This document shows, one piece after another, positions 1 to 8,581 of a DNA stretch of 42,432 bases. The notes under the pieces are model-generated. The model was not told the DNA's origin, did no database searches, and saw nothing but the letters and a program-made list of their open reading frames with translations. Origin of the DNA: Herbaspirillum sp. YR522 (GTDB lineage: Bacteria; Pseudomonadota; Gammaproteobacteria; Burkholderiales; Burkholderiaceae_D); the NCBI RefSeq assembly GCF_000282575.1, contig NZ_AKJA01000100.1, positions 1 to 42,432 on the forward strand. The letters run 5' to 3'. The position numbers and the translations under genes are program-made. Each line of letters begins with the position of its first letter. Positions within the stretch are counted from its first letter, which is position 1.

Positions 1-633
1 CAGGCGCGCCTGCATGCCGAGCCAGTCGGCCATGCCAGGCGCGAAGGCGGCATCGATGTGCTGCACGATCACCATCGCCGCGCCGAACCCGGCCGGGATG
101 CCACGCAACAATTGGGCCAGGGCCGCCGGGCCACCGGCCGACGCCCCCACCGCCACCAGCGGCACCGCAGCGGCATTGCCGATCGACACCGGCGCCACGA
201 ACGGAGCCGCGCTCGCGCGCACCGGTGGCGCCACCGCTTCGGGCGGCAGCCGGCCCAGGTTGTCGATCTTCTCGACCAGGGCCGCGGCGTCGCGTTTGGC
301 GGAAGCGCCGATCAGCGCCGGGGTCTGGGTCGCGTCCAGCGCGCCATGGCCCAGCGCTTCGTAGATCTTGGCGGTGCTGGTGCCCATGTCGGAGGTGACC
401 ACCAGGATCGGACAGGGCGTGTTGAGCATGATGCGCCGGGTGGCTTCCACCCCGTCCATCTTGGGCATGAGCAGATCCATCAGCACCACGTCGGGTAGCT
501 GCCAGGCGCACATCTGTACCGCTTCCTCGCCGTCGCGGGCGATCCAGATCAATTCATGGCGCCCGGTCTCGGCGATCACCCGCCGCAGTACCTCGACCAT
601 CATCGGTGTGTCATTGACGATCCCGATTCTCAC
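1..633 (-). CDS. wspF: WspF, CheB-type methylesterase/response regulator (3' part outside window)
   Basis: Chemotaxis-type protein-glutamate methylesterase that removes methyl groups from the receptor WspA when phosphorylated by WspE. The first 211 codons are present. A receiver domain occupies about residues 1-120, with the phospho-acceptor Asp at about residue 53 (context VVLMDLLMPKMDG). A linker follows, then the start of the esterase domain with the nucleophile motif VGASAGGP and the catalytic His in VIVQHID; the catalytic Asp lies beyond the window. The start is GTG at 633-631, overlapping the wspE stop (GTGA), so the two genes are probably translationally coupled. CheB proteins look alike; the Wsp assignment rests on the operon order. 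In pseudomonads, loss of WspF gives constitutive cyclic di-GMP signalling. Confidence 0.9.
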   Translation of the reverse strand, partial: MRIGIVNDTPMMVEVLRRVIAETGRHELIWIARDGEEAVQMCAWQLPDVVLMDLLMPKMDGVEATRRIMLNTPCPILVVTSDMGTSTAKIYEALGHGALDATQTPALIGASAKRDAAALVEKIDNLGRLPPEAVAPPVRASAAPFVAPVSIGNAAAVPLVAVGASAGGPAALAQLLRGIPAGFGAAMVIVQHIDAAFAPGMADWLGMQARL

Positions 634-2936
634 GATGTTGCGTCTCCAATCAAGTCAGCGACGGCCTGCAACAGGCTCTCGTCGTGGAAGCTGCTCTTGG
701 TAAAGTAGTGATCTGCGCCGGCTTCCAGCCCCCGCTGCCGGTCTTCTTCACGATCCTTGTATGAAACAATCATCACCGGCAGCGACTGCAGGCTGGGTGC
801 GCCGCGAATCAGCGTGACCAACTCGATACCGTCCATGCGCGGCATGTCGATGTCGGTGATGACCAGGTCGAAGCGCTCGGTGCGTACCGCGTTCCAGCCA
901 TCCATGCCATCCACGGCGACACTGACGTGATAGCCACGGTTTGCCAGCAGCTTGCGTTCGAGTTCGCGCACCGTCAGCGAGTCGTCGACCACCAGCACCT
1001 TCTTGTGCGCACTCCCCGTCACCTGTGCCGCACCGGTGTGATGCAAGGCTTCCAGCCGGCCCGACGAGGTCAGTTTCTCGACCGAGCGCAGCATGTCGGC
1101 CACATCCAGGATCAGCAGCGGGTCGCCGTTTTCCATCAGGGCGCCGGCCAGCACATCGGGGATCTTGCCCAGGCGGGCATCGAGTGGCTGCACCACCAGC
1201 ATGCGTTCGCCCAGGAACGCATCGACCGCCAATCCGTAGGTGTGTTCCTGGTCGCCGATGACGACCACGCAGACACTATCGTCGCTGGCGCGCCACTGCC
1301 CCTTCTGCAGGACCTGGTGCGCGCTGACCAGCCCCACCTGGCGTGCGTCATGGGTGAAGTGCTGGTAGCCCTCCAGCGTCTGCAATTGCCCCGGCGCCAG
1401 GCGCAGGGTGCGATTGACGTAGGCCAGCGGGAACGCATAGGGTTCGCCGCCGATGTCGACCAGCAAGCTGCGAATGACCGACAGGGTCAGCGGCAGCTTC
1501 AACACGAAACGGGTACCGGTGCCGGCCTGGGTATGGATGCGCAGGGTACCGCGCACCTGCTTGAGCATGTCGGCCACCACATCCAGGCCGACCCCGCGCC
1601 CGGAGATGTCGGTGACGGTATCGCGCAACGTGAAACTGGGCAGCAGCAGGAATTCCAGCAGCTCGGCCTCGGACAGTCGCGCCACCGTTTCCTCGTTGGA
1701 TAGCTTGCGGCTGATGACCCCCGCGCGCAGGCGTTCCAGGTCGATGCCGGCGCCGTCGTCGGCCACCTCGATGTGCAGCATGCCGGCGCTGTGCCGCGCT
1801 TCCAGCCGGATCACGCCCTGTTCGGGCTTGCCCGCGGCCTGCCGCAGCGACGGCGCCTCGATACCATGATCGAGGGCGTTGCGCAGCAGGTGTCCCAGTG
1901 GCGCCTCGAGCTTTTCGAGGATATCGCGATCGATCTGGGTGGCCTGGCCGACGATGTCCAGCCGCACCGACTTGCCCAGCGACCCGGCCACGTCGCGCAC
2001 CATGCGCGCAAAACCACCGATACCGTCGGCAAACGGCCGCATGCGGCACGCCAGGGCCTCATCGTAGAGACGTTGCGAGAGATTGATCGAACGGCGGTCG
2101 AAGGCTTCCAGTTCGTTCAACTGGTCGCCCAGCAGATGCTGGCTCTGCTGCATCAGGGCCCGTGCCTCGCCCAGCGCGGCCTGGGCCAGTTCATCGCGGT
2201 CCGAGGCCGATATTTTCTGCTGCAGCAATTCGAGCGCATGCATGGCTTCGCGCTGCATGCGCTTCATGCGCAACATGCCATCGGCGAACGCCTTGAGCCG
2301 GCGCGATTCGACCAGCGATTCACCCGACAGGCTCAGCAGCCGGTCGAGGTTGTCGGCGCTCACCCGCACCGCGCGCGCGCTGCCCGAGGCATGGGCCGCG
2401 GACGGCGCTGCCGGCTCCGCTGGCGCCGTCGGCGTGAGCGCCGCCGCCGGCGTACCCGGCAAACCGGACGTGCCTGGCACCGCTGCCGCATCGACGCTGG
2501 CGGCGGCAGGCGGGGCCGGCAATTGGCCGCCGCTCATCACCGTCGACAGCGCCGCCATGAAGGCATCGACCTCGGTGCTGCCGGCGTGCTCGGCCCAGGC
2601 TTCGTCGCCATCGGGTGGATTGGCGATGCGACCCAGCAGGTCGGCGCCGCGCAGCAACGCATCGATATGCGTTCGCCCCAGGCTCAACTCGCCCTGCTGG
2701 GCCAGCACGAAGCAGTCCTCCAGCACATGGGCGATCCGCACCGCGGCGTCCAGGCCAACGATGCGGGCTGCCCCCTTGAGCGAATGGCCGGCGCGCATGC
2801 AAGCCTCGAGGTGTTCGGCCGGGTCGGCGCCTCCTTCCAGGGCCAGCAGGCTGGTATTGAGCAGCTGGATCTGGCTTTCGGCCTCGAAGCGGAACAGGTC
2901 CAGCATCGACATCTGGCTCAGGTCTGGCGTACTCAT
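630..2936 (-). CDS. wspE: WspE, CheA-type histidine kinase fused to a receiver domain
   Basis: Hybrid sensor kinase of the Wsp chemosensory complex, 768 aa. It should take signal from WspA through the CheW proteins and phosphorylate WspF and WspR. An N-terminal Hpt domain has its phospho-His at residue 51 (GHSLKGAARIVG). A variable Ala/Pro-rich linker follows, then a dimerisation and HATPase region (HLLRNALDHGIE, DDGAGIDL, GRGVGLDVV), a CheW-like domain, and a C-terminal receiver with VLVVDDS and the phospho-Asp in VITDIDMPRMDG. The reading frame is open well upstream, but I chose the ATG at 2936: it overlaps the wspD stop (ATGA) and gives a normal Hpt N-terminus. The CheA-REC fusion is characteristic of WspE and FrzE rather than of the flagellar CheA. 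Confidence 0.92.
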   Translation of the reverse strand: MSTPDLSQMSMLDLFRFEAESQIQLLNTSLLALEGGADPAEHLEACMRAGHSLKGAARIVGLDAAVRIAHVLEDCFVLAQQGELSLGRTHIDALLRGADLLGRIANPPDGDEAWAEHAGSTEVDAFMAALSTVMSGGQLPAPPAAASVDAAAVPGTSGLPGTPAAALTPTAPAEPAAPSAAHASGSARAVRVSADNLDRLLSLSGESLVESRRLKAFADGMLRMKRMQREAMHALELLQQKISASDRDELAQAALGEARALMQQSQHLLGDQLNELEAFDRRSINLSQRLYDEALACRMRPFADGIGGFARMVRDVAGSLGKSVRLDIVGQATQIDRDILEKLEAPLGHLLRNALDHGIEAPSLRQAAGKPEQGVIRLEARHSAGMLHIEVADDGAGIDLERLRAGVISRKLSNEETVARLSEAELLEFLLLPSFTLRDTVTDISGRGVGLDVVADMLKQVRGTLRIHTQAGTGTRFVLKLPLTLSVIRSLLVDIGGEPYAFPLAYVNRTLRLAPGQLQTLEGYQHFTHDARQVGLVSAHQVLQKGQWRASDDSVCVVVIGDQEHTYGLAVDAFLGERMLVVQPLDARLGKIPDVLAGALMENGDPLLILDVADMLRSVEKLTSSGRLEALHHTGAAQVTGSAHKKVLVVDDSLTVRELERKLLANRGYHVSVAVDGMDGWNAVRTERFDLVITDIDMPRMDGIELVTLIRGAPSLQSLPVMIVSYKDREEDRQRGLEAGADHYFTKSSFHDESLLQAVADLIGDATS

Positions 2937-3631
2937 GTCATTGCCCGCGCCAATGCATAGAACAGCAGGCCATGGTCCAGCAGCCCGACCTTGCGCCCGC
3001 GCCAGTCCAGCAAACCGCGCGCATAGGGCGTGGCGAGCTGCGCCAGCGTGGTCGGCACCGGCTCGACGTCGTCGGCGTCGAAGCGCTGCACCCCGGCCAC
3101 TTCGTCGACCGGGAACACCAGCGTCTGTGCCTCGTGCAGCGCCACCACCATATAGGGCCGGTGGCTGTTGCGAATGGATGCATCGACAATCTCGAACAGC
3201 GCCGCGAGCGAAATGCAAATGCGCAGCGCGCCACGAATATTGAGCACGCCCAGCACCGCGCCGTTGCGCTGGTGCGGCAGCGAATGCACCGGGCGGCTAT
3301 CGGCCACTTCCAGCACCGCTGCCGTCGACAGGGCCAGCCATTCGGCACCGACGCGAAACACCAGGGCCGATTCGCGCACACCGTTGGTGGCACCGGCCGA
3401 CTCGTACTGCGCCGCCTGCTCGGCCGATTGCGCCCATTCCTGCGCCAGCGCGCCGCTCTCGACCGGCCGGTCAAGCAGCACCAGCGCCGCGCTGGCGTAG
3501 GTGGGGCAATTGAGGCAGCGATGGTGGGTGAGCAGTTGCGGGCACGAATGGTCGCCGCGCACGCCGATGCGGTTCCAGCAATCGTCGATGCGGTCGGCCC
3601 ACACGGACGGTGGGCGGGCGAGTTCAGCCAT
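2933..3631 (-). CDS. wspD: WspD, CheW-like coupling protein
   Basis: Scaffold protein of 232 aa linking the receptor WspA to the kinase WspE. The N-terminal 75 residues are an extension containing several Cys and Trp residues. The CheW fold follows from about residue 80 (LVFRVGAEWLALSTAAV, then VLGVLNIRGALRICISLAALF, then FPVDEVAGV). The gene overlaps wspC by 8 nt and wspE by 4 nt. A second, extended CheW is a normal part of wsp operons, where WspB and WspD have unequal length. The Cys-rich N-terminal extension (CWNRIGVRGDHSCPQ..., CLNC) could bind a metal, but this is a guess. Confidence 0.88.
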   Translation of the reverse strand: MAELARPPSVWADRIDDCWNRIGVRGDHSCPQLLTHHRCLNCPTYASAALVLLDRPVESGALAQEWAQSAEQAAQYESAGATNGVRESALVFRVGAEWLALSTAAVLEVADSRPVHSLPHQRNGAVLGVLNIRGALRICISLAALFEIVDASIRNSHRPYMVVALHEAQTLVFPVDEVAGVQRFDADDVEPVPTTLAQLATPYARGLLDWRGRKVGLLDHGLLFYALARAMT

Positions 3632-4892
3632 GGCTGCCGGCTCCCTGTACGGTGGATTGTTCGACCCGCTCGGCGCGCTGGCGCATCAAGCGCGCGGCCG
3701 ACAGGTCGCCCTGCGCCTGCAACAGGGCCGCCAGGTGCTGCAGCGCCTCGTGGTGCGCCGGATCCAGATAGACCGCCTTGCGGTAGTAACGCTGGGCGCC
3801 GGCCGCATCGCCCCCGGCGTCGGCAATGAGTCCCTTCAGGTGGAATGCATCGGCGTTGGCGCCGTGGGCCAGGATGAGCTGCTCGCACAAGGCGTCGGCG
3901 CGAGCGAACTCGCCCCGGTCGGCCAGCCGCCTGGCCTGCGCCAGCATGTCGGGCGCGCTTGCAGCGGCGGCCGGCGCCGCCATGCGTTCGCTACCGACCG
4001 CACGCTGCCTGGGCGCACTGGCCGCAATGGGCGCCATCGGGGCAACGGGCGCCAAGGGCGGCATGGCGCGCAAGTGAGCGGCGACCGGCGCATCGCCGGG
4101 ATCGCGCTTGCGAAACCCGAACGCCAGCGGGATACCGGCCGAAATCACCCGCGGGCTGAGCATCAGACCGCCCTCGGCCGGACCGACGAAGATGGTGCCG
4201 TCATCCTTGACCATGCGCTCGAGCATCGCCACTACACGAAGCTGCAGCGCACGCTCGAAGTAGATCAGCACATTGCGGCAGAGGATGAAATCGTAGGGCA
4301 AGGCGTCCTGCAGGAAGTCGTCCGACAGGATATTGCCGGCGGCAAAGCGCACCTGCGCCTTGACCTCGTCGTCGATGCGCCAATGCGCCTGCTGCGGCTT
4401 GAAATAACGGTCGCGAAAAGCCATGTCGCGCCCGCGAAACGAATTGCGCCCGTACACCCCGGTGGCGGCCACTTCAAGCGACAGCGTACGGATGTCGATG
4501 GCGTCGATGTGAAACGCCGAGGCCGGCACGCCGGCGTCGAACAGCGCCATGGCCACCGAATACGGTTCTTCCCCGGTGGAACACGGCAAGCTGAGAATGC
4601 GCAGCCGCGTCGTCTGCCCGGTCACCAGCTTCTCGCGCCCCATGCGCGCCAACGCCAGCATCGCTTCACGGTCGCGGAAGAACCAGGTCTCCGGCACCAC
4701 GGCCGATTCGATCAATCGTTGCAACTCGTCGCTGCCGGGTTGCAGATGTGCCAGGTAATGCTGGTCGTCGGTGAGCTGCAGGGCCGCCATGCGTTCGCGC
4801 ACCACGCGCTCGATCAGGCCGCTGCCCACGGTCGCCATGTCGAGTCCCATCGCCGCCTTGAGCCGCGCGGCAATCTCGTGCAAGGTCTTCAT
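3624..4892 (-). CDS. wspC: WspC, CheR-type receptor methyltransferase with C-terminal TPRs
   Basis: S-adenosylmethionine-dependent methyltransferase of 422 aa that would methylate glutamates on WspA and so counteract WspF. The CheR catalytic domain spans about residues 1-275, with the SAM-binding motif LSLPCSTGEEPYS, the DAIDI acidic motif and FILCRNVLIYFE. An Ala/Pro-rich linker leads to a C-terminal tetratricopeptide-like region (about residues 320-410: FHLKGLIADAGG, AVYLDPAHHEALQHLAALL). A TPR tail is typical of WspC and FrzF relatives and absent from E. coli CheR. The ATG at 4892 overlaps the wspB stop (ATGA); the 3' end overlaps wspD by 8 nt. Confidence 0.92.
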   Translation of the reverse strand: MKTLHEIAARLKAAMGLDMATVGSGLIERVVRERMAALQLTDDQHYLAHLQPGSDELQRLIESAVVPETWFFRDREAMLALARMGREKLVTGQTTRLRILSLPCSTGEEPYSVAMALFDAGVPASAFHIDAIDIRTLSLEVAATGVYGRNSFRGRDMAFRDRYFKPQQAHWRIDDEVKAQVRFAAGNILSDDFLQDALPYDFILCRNVLIYFERALQLRVVAMLERMVKDDGTIFVGPAEGGLMLSPRVISAGIPLAFGFRKRDPGDAPVAAHLRAMPPLAPVAPMAPIAASAPRQRAVGSERMAAPAAAASAPDMLAQARRLADRGEFARADALCEQLILAHGANADAFHLKGLIADAGGDAAGAQRYYRKAVYLDPAHHEALQHLAALLQAQGDLSAARLMRQRAERVEQSTVQGAGSHG

Positions 4893-5368
4893 GCCGCCTC
4901 TCCTGCCGGCTGCGCGGGAAACAGCAGCTCGCGGGTAGCGTCATCGAGCAAGGCATCGACCGTGATCCATTGCAGCAACTCGCCCCGATGACGCAGCACC
5001 GGCCCCAGGTAGGGCGCCTCCTTGTTGTCCAGCCCCGACGCCTGGAAATCGGCCGGATCGCAACGCAGCGTATCGGTGGCCTTTTCGAGCACCAGCCCCA
5101 GTAATTGCGCGGCCCGCCCCGGCACTGCGTAGTGGATCAGCACCAGGCGCGTGGACATGCGCACGGCAGCCGGCTGGCCGTGCGCCAGGCGACTGACGTC
5201 GAGCACCGGCACGTTCTGCCCGGCGTAAGCGAACAGCCCGGCCACCGACGGCGGTGCCCCCGGCACCTGCTTCAACGGCGCCAGCGGCAACACCAGCGCC
5301 ACGTCCGACGCCTGCAGCGCGTAGCGGTCGCGACCGATGTGAAACAGCAGGAACAGTTTCTGGTTCAT
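4889..5368 (-). CDS. wspB: WspB, CheW-like coupling protein
   Basis: Compact CheW-domain protein of 159 aa, one of two scaffolds between receptor and kinase in this operon. The single domain runs from residue 1 (LFLLFHIGRDRYALQASDVALVLPL), through VAGLFAYAGQNVPVLDVSRL, to VLEKATDTLRCDPADF. It ends in a short tail that resembles a kinase-coupling partner (LQWITVDALLDDATRELLF). It lies 19 bp downstream of wspA and overlaps wspC by 4 nt, so it is probably cotranscribed with both. Confidence 0.88.
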   Translation of the reverse strand: MNQKLFLLFHIGRDRYALQASDVALVLPLAPLKQVPGAPPSVAGLFAYAGQNVPVLDVSRLAHGQPAAVRMSTRLVLIHYAVPGRAAQLLGLVLEKATDTLRCDPADFQASGLDNKEAPYLGPVLRHRGELLQWITVDALLDDATRELLFPAQPAGEAA

Positions 5369-5387
5369 GAAGGGCAGCGCAGGCGCA

Positions 5388-7013
5388 TCAGGCCGACACC
5401 TTGAAGCGCGACACGCCGTTGCGCAATTCGGTGGACACCACGTTCAATTCCTCGATCGCCTGGCTCGATTGCTGCAGCGACTCGACCGTCTGCTGGGCCG
5501 CCTCCGACAACTGCACCAGGGCCTGGTTGATCTGCTCGGCGCTGTTGGCCTGCGCCTGCATGCCTTCGTTGACCAGCTGGAAGCGCGGCGACAGGGCCTG
5601 CACCTGCGAGATGATCTGCGACAGCTGGCCGCCGGCGCTCTGCACTTCCTGCATGCCGCGCCGCACCTGGTCGGAGAACTTGTCCATGCCCATCACGCCG
5701 GCCGCCACCGCCGACTGGATTTCCTTGACCATCACTTCGATGTCATAGGTGGCCACTGCGGTCTGGTCGGCCAGGCGTCGGATCTCGGTGGCCACCACCG
5801 AGAAGCCGCGGCCGTGCTCACCGGCCTTTTCGGCCTCGATGGCGGCATTGAGCGAAAGCAGGTTGGTCTGGTCGGCCACCTTGGTGATGGTGGTCACCAC
5901 CTGGTTGATGTTGCCGGCCTTCTCGTTCAAGATCGCCAACTTGGCGCTGACCGAACCGGCCGCGTCCATGACGCTGCCCATGGTGTCTTCCATGCGGGTC
6001 AGTCCGGCCTGGCCATTGCCGGCCAGTGCCGAGGTCTGGTCGGACACCACCGAGACCTCGTTCATGGTGCGCACCAGGTCGCGCGAGGTGGCAAAGATCT
6101 CGCGCGCGGTGGCGCCGATCTCGGTGGTGGTGGCCGCGGTCTCGGCGGCGGTCGCCTGCTGCTGCTTGGAGGTGGCGGCGATCTCGGTCATCGAGGTGGC
6201 GACCTGCGAGGACGAACGCTGCGCCTGGCCCACCAGCGAGGTCAGGTCATCGGTCATGCGATTGAAGCCACCGGCGAGGTGGCCGAATTCGTCTTCGCTA
6301 TCGAGCTTGAGGCGGCGCGAGAAATCGCCCGACCGCATCACGTCGAGGATCGCCATCAGCCGCTGCAACGGTTCGTTGATGGCGCGCATCAACAGGAAAC
6401 CGCAGATCAATGCCGCCAGCAGTGCTGCCATCAACGACACCAGCATCGCGAACTTGGCCGAGGTCACGGCGCCGCCGATGTCGCCGGCGGCATCATCGGC
6501 GATAGCCTTGTTCTTCTCGACCATGCGCTGGGTCAGCTGGTAGCCCTGGCGCCACTGCGGACGAAGCTGCTCGTTGACCACCCGGTTGATCGCGGCGCGC
6601 TGGCTGAAATCCATCTTGAGCACCTCGCTCATGATGGCGCGGTACTTCTGCCGTGCCTCCTTGAATTCGGCGAACAGCCTGCGATCCTCGTCGCTGAAGA
6701 CGGTCTTGTCGTAGTCTTCCTGCAAGCGATCCAGGCGCTCGCCGTTGCGGCGCAACAGCGTGATGTCGCCCTGCCGCTCGCCGTCGGTCTCGTCGACCTG
6801 CGATATCTGCTGGGCCATCAACAGGTTCTCGTACCAGGCCGCGTTGATCATGGTGCTGTAGTACAGGCCAGGAGTCGAATCCTTGCGCAGGCTGGTGGCA
6901 CCATCCTCGATACGCGAAAGATTCCAGGCCGAGATGCCGGCCATGGTTGCCATGAGCACGAGAATGAGCGCGAAGCTGCCCAGGATACGTTGCTTGATCG
7001 ACCAGTTTTTCAT
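5388..7013 (-). CDS. wspA: WspA, membrane methyl-accepting chemotaxis protein
   Basis: Inner-membrane receptor of 541 aa and first gene of the wsp cluster. The N-terminal cytoplasmic leader and TM1 are at about residues 10-30, and a periplasmic four-helix-type sensor at about 31-187. TM2 is at about 188-209 and HAMP at about 210-265. The cytoplasmic signalling domain carries the conserved hairpin tip ([24 protein letters not shown]). There is no C-terminal NWETF-like pentapeptide. In Pseudomonas, WspA senses growth on surfaces; that role here is inferred from the gene order, since receptors alone cannot be told apart by eye. Upstream (7014-7192) is non-coding and should hold the operon promoter. 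Confidence 0.9.
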   Translation of the reverse strand: MKNWSIKQRILGSFALILVLMATMAGISAWNLSRIEDGATSLRKDSTPGLYYSTMINAAWYENLLMAQQISQVDETDGERQGDITLLRRNGERLDRLQEDYDKTVFSDEDRRLFAEFKEARQKYRAIMSEVLKMDFSQRAAINRVVNEQLRPQWRQGYQLTQRMVEKNKAIADDAAGDIGGAVTSAKFAMLVSLMAALLAALICGFLLMRAINEPLQRLMAILDVMRSGDFSRRLKLDSEDEFGHLAGGFNRMTDDLTSLVGQAQRSSSQVATSMTEIAATSKQQQATAAETAATTTEIGATAREIFATSRDLVRTMNEVSVVSDQTSALAGNGQAGLTRMEDTMGSVMDAAGSVSAKLAILNEKAGNINQVVTTITKVADQTNLLSLNAAIEAEKAGEHGRGFSVVATEIRRLADQTAVATYDIEVMVKEIQSAVAAGVMGMDKFSDQVRRGMQEVQSAGGQLSQIISQVQALSPRFQLVNEGMQAQANSAEQINQALVQLSEAAQQTVESLQQSSQAIEELNVVSTELRNGVSRFKVSA

Positions 7014-7192
7014 GCCGCAGGCTTTCTTGGGTTGAAGGAGTGCGCGGTTCCTGCTTGAACCGATGCGGTCGCTTTCGCTTGCGCTGCGCCAATACGGGAA
7101 ATTCTTTGAGATTATGGACGAAAGGTTTCGAGATGACTATCTCGGCAACGTACTGCGGTTATTGAATCGACAAGCCCCTCTTTTCCGCCTGG

Positions 7193-7222
7193 CAATAAAA
7201 AACGGCGCCCGCGGGCGCCGTC
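7193..7222 (-). terminator. Intrinsic terminator of the mfd-serB-membrane protein unit
   Basis: On the minus strand a perfect GC stem (ACGGCGCCCG/CGGGCGCCGT, 7202-7221) is followed immediately by a T-rich run (TTTTTTATT). It lies 36 bp after the stop of the small membrane protein gene and separates that transcript from the wsp operon on the same strand. Confidence 0.88.
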
Positions 7223-7257
7223 GACTGACAACATCGGTTCGATACACTGCCGGCGGG

Positions 7258-7620
7258 TCAGGCTGGCATTGCCTTGTTATCGTTGAGATCGATAAAACCC
7301 TTGATGATCCGGTAGGCTTTCCAGATCCAGGCCAGGGTCCACACCAGGAACGCCACCGGGATGCCGATCACCGTCACCCACAGCAGGCCGCCGGCGAACA
7401 TCCAGAACAGGTACCACCAGAACGAGCGGATCTGCCAGCGATGGTGGGTTTCCAGCCAGGTGCCGCGTACCTCGCCGCGCTTGAGATAGTTGACGATCAA
7501 GGGCAACCATGACAGCGCCCCCAGCGAAAACACCAGGCAGATGCCATGGAAGATATAGAGCCACCGCGCCAGCTCCTTGGCCGATTCGGTGTTGTTGTCC
7601 AGCACCAGTTCCTGCGTCAT
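7258..7620 (-). CDS. Small membrane protein of unknown function (DUF4870-like)
   Basis: Protein of 120 aa with a polar N-terminus, one hydrophobic stretch at about residues 20-45 (YIFHGICLVFSLGALSWLPL) and a long Trp-rich hydrophobic stretch at about 68-100 (WWYLFWMFAGGLLWVTVIGI), ending in a short basic/acidic tail. This is probably three or four membrane passes. It resembles the DUF4870-type small membrane proteins common near housekeeping genes in betaproteobacteria; no activity is known to me. I chose the ATG at 7620 because AAAGGAA lies at normal spacing before it; an ATG seven codons upstream lacks this. It follows serB by 58 bp and ends at a terminator. Confidence 0.75.
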   Translation of the reverse strand: MTQELVLDNNTESAKELARWLYIFHGICLVFSLGALSWLPLIVNYLKRGEVRGTWLETHHRWQIRSFWWYLFWMFAGGLLWVTVIGIPVAFLVWTLAWIWKAYRIIKGFIDLNDNKAMPA

Positions 7621-7678
7621 TGCGATTCCTTTCATGAACAAGGCCGTTGCATTGGCGGCCTGTCATTCAGACCGCTGC

Positions 7679-8539
7679 TCAACCCAGCAGGTTCAAGATG
7701 CCGTCCAGGCCGACGAAATTCAAGCCCACGTCTGCCTGCGCCCGCACCACCGGCTTGGCCCGGAATGCCACCGACAGCCCGGCCACTTCCATCATCCGCA
7801 AGTCGTTGGCGCCGTCGCCCATGACGATGGCCTGGTGGGGCGCAGCGCCCAGCTCGGCGCATACGCGCTCTACCGTCGCCCGCTTTTCGTCGGCGTTGAC
7901 GATACCGCCCACCACCCTGCCGGTCAGTTTGCCGTCGACGATCTCGAGCGTATTGGAATGGGTGTAGTCGAGCTGCAAGCGGGTCTTCATGCGATCGGTG
8001 AAGAAGGTGAAGCCGCCCGACACCAGCAAGGTCTTCAGGCCCGCCGCCTGGATCGCCTGCAACATCGGCTGGGCGCCGGGCGACAATTGCAGGCGTTCGT
8101 CATAGACCCGCTGCAACGCCGACGCGTCGAGCCCCTTGAGCAGCGCCACGCGCCGGGTCAGGCTTTCGTTGAACTCGATCTCGCCGCGCATGGCCGCTTC
8201 GGTGATCTCGGCCACCTGTGGCTTGAGGCCCTGCATGTCGGCGATTTCATCGATGCACTCGATGGTGATCAGGGTCGAGTCCATGTCCATGGCCACCAGC
8301 CTGAAATCGGCCAGGCGACGCGCCGGGTCGATCCAGGCGTAGTCGATGCCGGCCTCCAGGCAGGCGCGATCGAGTTCGGCATTGGCCGCCTGGGCCGCGC
8401 CGGCGAGGCGCCAGGCCTGGGTACCGGCGGCGCGCACGGCGATGGGTTCGGCCCGGGCCGCGCCGGTGATGCCGGCAATGGTGTCGATGGCGGCCGGGGC
8501 GGCCAGGTTGCTGGTGAGTGCTTGCAGGATCAGGTTCAT
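7679..8539 (-). CDS. serB: Phosphoserine phosphatase
   Basis: HAD-superfamily hydrolase of 286 aa that releases L-serine from phosphoserine, the last step of serine biosynthesis, in the cytoplasm. The HAD motifs are in order: the nucleophile motif DMDST at residues 85-89, LVSGGF with its Ser (motif II), the later conserved Lys, and GDGANDLRMM (motif IV). IECIDEIAD after motif I is typical of SerB. An N-terminal region of about 80 residues corresponds to the regulatory/ACT-like part and is more divergent. It starts 42 bp after the end of mfd on the same strand, so it is probably cotranscribed. Confidence 0.95.
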   Translation of the reverse strand: MNLILQALTSNLAAPAAIDTIAGITGAARAEPIAVRAAGTQAWRLAGAAQAANAELDRACLEAGIDYAWIDPARRLADFRLVAMDMDSTLITIECIDEIADMQGLKPQVAEITEAAMRGEIEFNESLTRRVALLKGLDASALQRVYDERLQLSPGAQPMLQAIQAAGLKTLLVSGGFTFFTDRMKTRLQLDYTHSNTLEIVDGKLTGRVVGGIVNADEKRATVERVCAELGAAPHQAIVMGDGANDLRMMEVAGLSVAFRAKPVVRAQADVGLNFVGLDGILNLLG

Positions 8540-8581
8540 GGGTCGATTACTGGTTTATCCAAATAACGGGTGATTCGCGAT

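Noticed and set aside
5367..7058. Long plus-strand open frame (563 codons) opposite wspA
   Set aside because: It is a His/Gly/Arg-rich antisense shadow typical of high-GC coding DNA; the minus strand gives a complete chemoreceptor.
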